From contig CALQNE010000126.1 in the NCBI GenBank assembly GCA_943331855.1, positions 1 through 9,564 on the forward strand: 9,564 nt of DNA, read 5' to 3'. Source of the stretch: Bordetella parapertussis. Lineage in GTDB: Bacteria; Pseudomonadota; Gammaproteobacteria; Burkholderiales; Burkholderiaceae_B. Made by a program: the position numbers and the translations under genes. Positions 5,828-9,564 of this stretch are shown here, piece by piece. The notes beneath the pieces are model-generated. The model saw nothing but the letters and a program-made list of their open reading frames with translations, did not search any database and was not told where the DNA came from. The first letter of the stretch is position 1. Each line of letters begins with the position of its first letter.

Positions 5828-6775
5828 TTAAGGGAAAAATCGATTGAGTTGAACACCACTAATCTGTAAACCGTTCACTATCATTGGCAAACTGAGGTGT
5901 GTTTCCTGGTTCGCCCCAAAGGGTCGAGTTGCTAAGGACTGGGGCAAATATTGCTCAGGCGCCAGTACTTTTCTGATAACCGTGGTGCCCGAAGCGTCTT
6001 TGAGCTCAACCGATAAATGAGGCCAAGGCTGCATCTTATCGTAGCGATTGCGGATTGAAAACTTCAAGGTCAATACGCTCGCCTGCCCCTCTACTTGGGT
6101 GCCGGGCATTTGCTCAAGCGCAGTTGATTCAATCGTGATGCGGTCTAGGTGCCTCACCAACGACACTTCGCATTTTAATTGCGCGCATGCTGTGCGTGCC
6201 AAAGGAAGTAACGTTGGGATGCGCGTCACCAATTCGTTGCGGTAAACATAAGCTAACTGCGCGAGCAACAGCAGCGCCGCGCTCGTCATTAAAATCACCC
6301 AAAGCCAGTGGCGCAAGCCGTCTAAAGGCGTCTCATCGATTAAAAATTTTGGGGTACTGCGGCCCACCGCAGAGCCATGCTCGCCACGCAGTCGCGCCTC
6401 ACCGTGCACCCGCAGGACCGCCTCAGAATCTCGGGTAGGCTCTTGATAAACAGGCTCAGGATGCTCAGCCACAAAAGACTGTTCTGGAGTACGTTCAAAC
6501 TCTGCCCCAGTTTGCGCCCGGCGTCTGAGCACAGCTGGCGCGCCCGGTTGCTTCTGGAACTCTGTCGGAGCAGGCACCGCGACAGGTTGTACTGTTTGTT
6601 CTCGTAGACTAGTCGCACGCTGCGTCAAGGTCGGTAACGCGCTTTCTAAAGCAGTCTGCCCATCAAAAATATTTGTGCACTGGCCACATCTGACCAAACC
6701 ATCGTGCACGCGCAACTGCTCAAGTGACACCATGAAGTCACTTTGGCACTTTGGACAACGCGTGACAAGACTCAT
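5828..6775 (-). CDS. Zinc-ribbon (MJ0042-type) and DUF3426 membrane protein
   Basis: This 315-residue protein has three parts. Residues 5-38 form an N-terminal zinc ribbon with Cys7-Pro-Lys-Cys10 and Cys30-Gly-Gln-Cys33, the MJ0042-type finger. Residues about 40-155 are low-complexity, Pro/Glu/Arg-rich and probably disordered. A single membrane helix lies at about 156-177 (LWVILMTSAALLLLAQLAYVY), followed by a C-terminal beta-rich domain of the DUF3426 type (about 180-313). The zinc ribbon should face the cytoplasm and the DUF3426 domain the periplasm. No function is established that I know of. Proteins with this architecture commonly sit beside prmA in betaproteobacteria, as here. The start at 6775 is supported by GAAGG (minus strand, 6788-6784), 8 nt upstream, and places the first CxxC close to the N-terminus as is typical. 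It lies 52 bp after prmA and 9 bp before the kinase. Confidence 0.88.
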   Translation of the reverse strand: MSLVTRCPKCQSDFMVSLEQLRVHDGLVRCGQCTNIFDGQTALESALPTLTQRATSLREQTVQPVAVPAPTEFQKQPGAPAVLRRRAQTGAEFERTPEQSFVAEHPEPVYQEPTRDSEAVLRVHGEARLRGEHGSAVGRSTPKFLIDETPLDGLRHWLWVILMTSAALLLLAQLAYVYRNELVTRIPTLLPLARTACAQLKCEVSLVRHLDRITIESTALEQMPGTQVEGQASVLTLKFSIRNRYDKMQPWPHLSVELKDASGTTVIRKVLAPEQYLPQSLATRPFGANQETHLSLPMIVNGLQISGVQLNRFFP

Positions 6776-6827
6776 TTAAATGGCCTTCAGAATCGATAAC
6801 AGCGGCAAAAAATACCCTCGGCTCAAG

Positions 6828-7730
6828 TTAAGCTTTTACGCCGGACAAACACACCCAACCATCGCGCGCTTGCCAGACCGACATCGTCAACCAGGGCGCA
6901 TAAGCCGCCGCCACTTCTTGAGCCTGGCGCTCTAACACACCCGATAGAATCAATTGTCCCCCTGAACGTACACGCCCTGCAAGCATGGGGGCCAAGACTT
7001 TTAAGGGATTCGACAAAATATTGGCGACCACCACATCGTATAGGCCATCGGCTAAGTCATCGGGCAACAGCGACTTCACCTTGACTTTATTCACGCTGGC
7101 ATTATCGCGCGTCGCTTGCACAGCCTGCTCATCAATATCAACCCCCGTGACCTCTTGCGCACCTAACATCGCAGCAGCAATTGCCAAAATGCCCGACCCA
7201 CATCCATAGTCGAGCACCGAGGCGCGCTCAGGCAATTCGGCGGCCAACCATTCTAAGCAAAGATGGGTGGTCGGATGACTACCGGTACCAAACGCTAAAC
7301 CCGGGTCAAGCTGAATCGCGATGCGATTAAGCTCAGGCACAAGCGGCATTTGATCGGCGTGCCAACTCGGCACAATGAAGATTCGGGTGCCAACCTCGAT
7401 CGGACCGAACTGAGATTGTGTTAGGCGCACCCAGTCGGCATCGGGCACTTGTCGCAAAAACCAGGGCAGGTCAGTCTGATCATCAAGATCAAGTCTGGCC
7501 ACTGCAAGTAGCTGTTCAGGATCCGTGCCATCTGCAAGTAGCACGATCACCCGGTTGCGGCTCCAGGCCTGAGTATTCGGTTCGCTGCCAGGCTCACCAA
7601 ACAGAGGCTGCTCTTCGTCAGTGTCAGAATCTGCATCTTCAACCGACACCGACAAAGCACCGGCTTCGAGCAAAGCGTCAGATAGAGGCTCGGCCAACGT
7701 ACCCGGACACAACAACACCAATTCACGCAT
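6828..7730 (-). CDS. prmA: Ribosomal protein L11 methyltransferase
   Basis: This 300-residue class I SAM-dependent methyltransferase trimethylates ribosomal protein L11 on its N-terminus and Lys residues in the cytosol; loss is well tolerated in E. coli. The N-terminal L11-recognition domain (about 1-95) starts MRELVLLCPG. The conserved PrmA segment LDPGLAFGTGSHPTT is at 141-155, SAM motif I DYGCGSG at 174-180, the acidic loop VTGVDID at 194-200, and VANILSNPL at 235-243, the family's NIL-type motif near the substrate. Length matches the family (about 290-300). An acidic insert, EDADSDTDEE (31-40), is a feature commonly seen in beta/gamma PrmA. The start at 7730 is preceded by GGAAA (minus strand, 7740-7736), 5 nt upstream. 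It lies 56 bp after accC, a common arrangement, and is probably co-transcribed with it. Confidence 0.95.
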   Translation of the reverse strand: MRELVLLCPGTLAEPLSDALLEAGALSVSVEDADSDTDEEQPLFGEPGSEPNTQAWSRNRVIVLLADGTDPEQLLAVARLDLDDQTDLPWFLRQVPDADWVRLTQSQFGPIEVGTRIFIVPSWHADQMPLVPELNRIAIQLDPGLAFGTGSHPTTHLCLEWLAAELPERASVLDYGCGSGILAIAAAMLGAQEVTGVDIDEQAVQATRDNASVNKVKVKSLLPDDLADGLYDVVVANILSNPLKVLAPMLAGRVRSGGQLILSGVLERQAQEVAAAYAPWLTMSVWQARDGWVCLSGVKA

Positions 7731-7763
7731 GAGAGTTTCCGTTCGCGAGGGACTTGAGATCTA

Positions 7764-7776
7764 CGCGCCTGGCGCG
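7764..7776. other. Short GC hairpin in the accC-prmA spacer
   Basis: CGCGC (7764-7768) and GCGCG (7772-7776) can form a 5-bp stem with a 3-nt loop, flanked by TCT/AGA that could add pairs after a one-base bulge. There is no T-run on either side, so this is not an intrinsic terminator. It might act as a processing or mRNA-stability element between two genes, or mean nothing. Confidence 0.25.
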
Positions 7777-7786
7777 AGACGATCGC

Positions 7787-9133
7787 TTAGGGCCGAGCCG
7801 CAAGCTTGTGTTCTAGATAATGAATACTGGTACCACCTGCCATAAAACGACTATCAGCCATGAGCTCGCGATGCAAAGGGATATTTGTTTTAATCCCTTC
7901 AACGACCATCTCAGACAAGGCGATTGTCATACGCGCCACGGCTTGTTCGCGCGTATCTCCGTAGGTGATCACTTTAGCGATCATCGAATCGTAGTAGGGC
8001 GGCACAAAATAACCATTGAACACATGCGAATCAATACGCACACCTGGGCCTCCTGGGGTGTGCCAGTTGGTCACACGGCCTGGACTCGGCACAAACGTGA
8101 ACGGATCCTCAGCGTTGATACGGCACTCAAGTGCGTGTCCTTTAAAGCTGATGTCACGCTGTCGCAAGGTAAATTTCTCGCCGGCAGCCACGCGAATCTG
8201 CTGTTGCACCAAATCAATGCCAGTAATTAACTCAGTGACGGGATGCTCAACCTGAATACGGGTGTTCATTTCAATAAAATAAAACTCGTCGTTTTCGTAT
8301 AAAAATTCAAACGTTCCCGCACCACGGTATTGAATTTTGCGGCATGCTTCGGCACAGCGTTCACCGATGCGCTCAATTAACTTGCGCGCAATGCCTGGAG
8401 CCGGAGCCTCTTCGATCACTTTTTGATGACGGCGCTGCATTGAGCAATCGCGCTCACCCAACCATACGGCATTGCGGCCACCATCGGCCAGCACTTGAAT
8501 TTCAATATGCCGGGGATTTTCAAGGAATTTTTCGAGGTAAACCTCGGGGTTATTAAAAGCCGTTCCGGCTTCTGTTTTTGTCATCGCGACCGAATTCAGT
8601 AAGGCCGCCTCAGTATGGACCACCCGCATCCCGCGACCACCACCGCCGCCCGCAGCCTTAATAATGACCGGGTAACCCACCTCGGCGGCCAATCGCAAAA
8701 TCTCAGCAGGATCATCTGGCAAGGCACCGGGTGAACCCGGCACGACCGGCACGCCCGCCGCGATCATGGCTTGCTTAGCGCTCACCTTGTCGCCCATCAA
8801 TCTGATGGATTCAGGTCGTGGGCCAATAAAGACAAAACCACTTTTTTCGACCCGATCAGCAAAGTCTGCGTTTTCAGATAGAAATCCGTAGCCCGGATGA
8901 ATGGCTTCGGCATCCGTCACTTCGGCAGCCGCAATAATCGCTGGCATATTAAGGTAGCTGTCGCGCGAGGCGGCTGGGCCAATACACACCGACTCATCTG
9001 CCAGGCGGACATACTTGGCATCACGATCGGCTTCGGAGTGAACCACAACCGTTTTGATACCCATTTCACGACACGCGCGCTGAATGCGCAGCGCAATTTC
9101 GCCTCGGTTGGCGATCAGAATCTTTTCAAACAT
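7787..9133 (-). CDS. accC: Acetyl-CoA carboxylase, biotin carboxylase subunit
   Basis: This 448-residue enzyme carboxylates the biotin on AccB using ATP and bicarbonate, the first half-reaction of acetyl-CoA carboxylase in fatty-acid synthesis. The residue numbering coincides with E. coli AccC: Lys116 and Lys159 for ATP binding, the glycine-rich loop [10 protein letters not shown] (160-169), His209, Glu276 and Glu288 for Mg, then Asn290, Arg292 and QVEH (294-297), and Arg338 for biotin/bicarbonate chemistry. The N-terminal biotin-carboxylase fold begins [12 protein letters not shown], and the ATP-grasp and C-terminal domains are complete. Start ATG at 9133 lies one base past the accB TGA (9137-9135). 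There is no clear Shine-Dalgarno, so translational coupling to accB is likely and would keep the two subunits in balance. No truncation or missing catalytic residue is seen. Confidence 0.97.
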   Translation of the reverse strand: MFEKILIANRGEIALRIQRACREMGIKTVVVHSEADRDAKYVRLADESVCIGPAASRDSYLNMPAIIAAAEVTDAEAIHPGYGFLSENADFADRVEKSGFVFIGPRPESIRLMGDKVSAKQAMIAAGVPVVPGSPGALPDDPAEILRLAAEVGYPVIIKAAGGGGGRGMRVVHTEAALLNSVAMTKTEAGTAFNNPEVYLEKFLENPRHIEIQVLADGGRNAVWLGERDCSMQRRHQKVIEEAPAPGIARKLIERIGERCAEACRKIQYRGAGTFEFLYENDEFYFIEMNTRIQVEHPVTELITGIDLVQQQIRVAAGEKFTLRQRDISFKGHALECRINAEDPFTFVPSPGRVTNWHTPGGPGVRIDSHVFNGYFVPPYYDSMIAKVITYGDTREQAVARMTIALSEMVVEGIKTNIPLHRELMADSRFMAGGTSIHYLEHKLAARP

Positions 9134-9134
9134 A

Positions 9135-9564
9135 TCAGACGATCACAAAAAGCGGTTGGCCGTACTCAACAGGCTCACCGTTTTCAACCAAAATTTCGGT
9201 AATGACGCCAGATTTATCTGCCTCAATTTCATTGAGCAGTTTCATGGCTTCAATGATGCAAAGTGGCTCACCCTCTTTGACGGTTTGTCCAACTTCAACA
9301 AAGGCGGCCGATCCTGGATTCGCAGCACGATAAAAAGTGCCAACCATCGGCGCTTTAACCGTGTGCCCTGCAACCACGGGTGCAGGAGCCGGCACACTGC
9401 CCTCGGCACCAACCGGCGCGGCTGGGGCGTAGCTTGGAGCCGCCACGGGTGCCGCATAGGCAACCGGCTGCTGTGCCTGCGAAAACTTAACGATCCGAAC
9501 CTTGCCTTCACCTTCGGTAATCTCGAGCTCGGCGATGCCAGATTCGGACACGAGGTCGATCAAG
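9135..9564 (-). CDS. accB: Biotin carboxyl carrier protein of acetyl-CoA carboxylase, 5' end missing
   Basis: This is the small biotinylated subunit of acetyl-CoA carboxylase, which shuttles carboxyl groups between AccC and the AccAD transferase. About 142 residues are visible. The N-terminal part, [23 protein letters not shown], aligns with residues that begin about 8-9 positions into E. coli BCCP, so the TTG at 9563-9561 is an internal Leu codon and the true start lies past the window edge. An Ala/Pro-rich flexible linker follows (about residues 30-66 of the fragment), then the biotinyl/lipoyl domain from [13 protein letters not shown] onward. The biotin-accepting Lys is in EAMKLLN (codon AAA at 9242-9240). 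The gene ends with TGA at 9137-9135, one base before accC. It is the first visible gene of the minus-strand block; its promoter is outside the window. Confidence 0.96.
   Translation of the reverse strand, partial: LIDLVSESGIAELEITEGEGKVRIVKFSQAQQPVAYAAPVAAPSYAPAAPVGAEGSVPAPAPVVAGHTVKAPMVGTFYRAANPGSAAFVEVGQTVKEGEPLCIIEAMKLLNEIEADKSGVITEILVENGEPVEYGQPLFVIV

Overview
The window looks like ordinary chromosomal DNA from a betaproteobacterium, most likely a member of the Burkholderiales with moderate G+C. Three things point there: an NrdB ending in a short ...GALNWE tail, an Ala/Lys-rich histone H1-like gene directly downstream of it, and an accB-accC-prmA-zinc-ribbon (DUF3426) gene order. The assignment rests on remembered family traits, not on a search. 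No phage, transposase, CRISPR array, tRNA or rRNA was recognised.

Layout. Plus strand, 1-4318: the 3' end of nrdB (class I ribonucleotide reductase small subunit); a 261-bp intergenic stretch with four consecutive inverted repeats; an H1-like nucleoid protein gene; a strong intrinsic terminator at 1109-1139; then a YggT-family membrane protein and, 4 bp on, a large MscS-type mechanosensitive channel. Minus strand, 9564-4342: accB (5' end cut by the window), accC, prmA, a zinc-ribbon/DUF3426 membrane protein, a PfkB-family kinase resembling actinobacterial adenosine kinase, and a glycine-zipper lipoprotein. These six genes are co-oriented with gaps of 1 to 56 bp and may form one transcription unit. 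The two blocks converge at 4318/4342 with only 23 bp between stop codons and no visible terminator there.

Functional reading. accB and accC encode the biotin carrier and biotin carboxylase of acetyl-CoA carboxylase (fatty-acid synthesis). prmA methylates ribosomal protein L11. The kinase probably salvages a nucleoside. The zinc-ribbon protein and the lipoprotein are envelope proteins of uncertain role. On the other strand, yggT and the channel gene are a plausible envelope/osmotic-stress pair.

Most notable. The H1-like ORF stops at 960 immediately after a run of ten A. In the -1 frame the sequence stays open from that run to 1082 and encodes what looks like the gene's own C-terminal tail (...NPAASWPFPTGGRP), 26 bp before the terminator. 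The reading across the junction (KKIIKK) matches the KKVVKK repeats of the protein. This is a recent indel, a homopolymer sequencing error, or slippage/frameshifting that yields tailed and tailless forms. The structured, apparently non-coding stretch before this gene (450-625) is the second item worth checking. The rest appears to be conserved housekeeping content.
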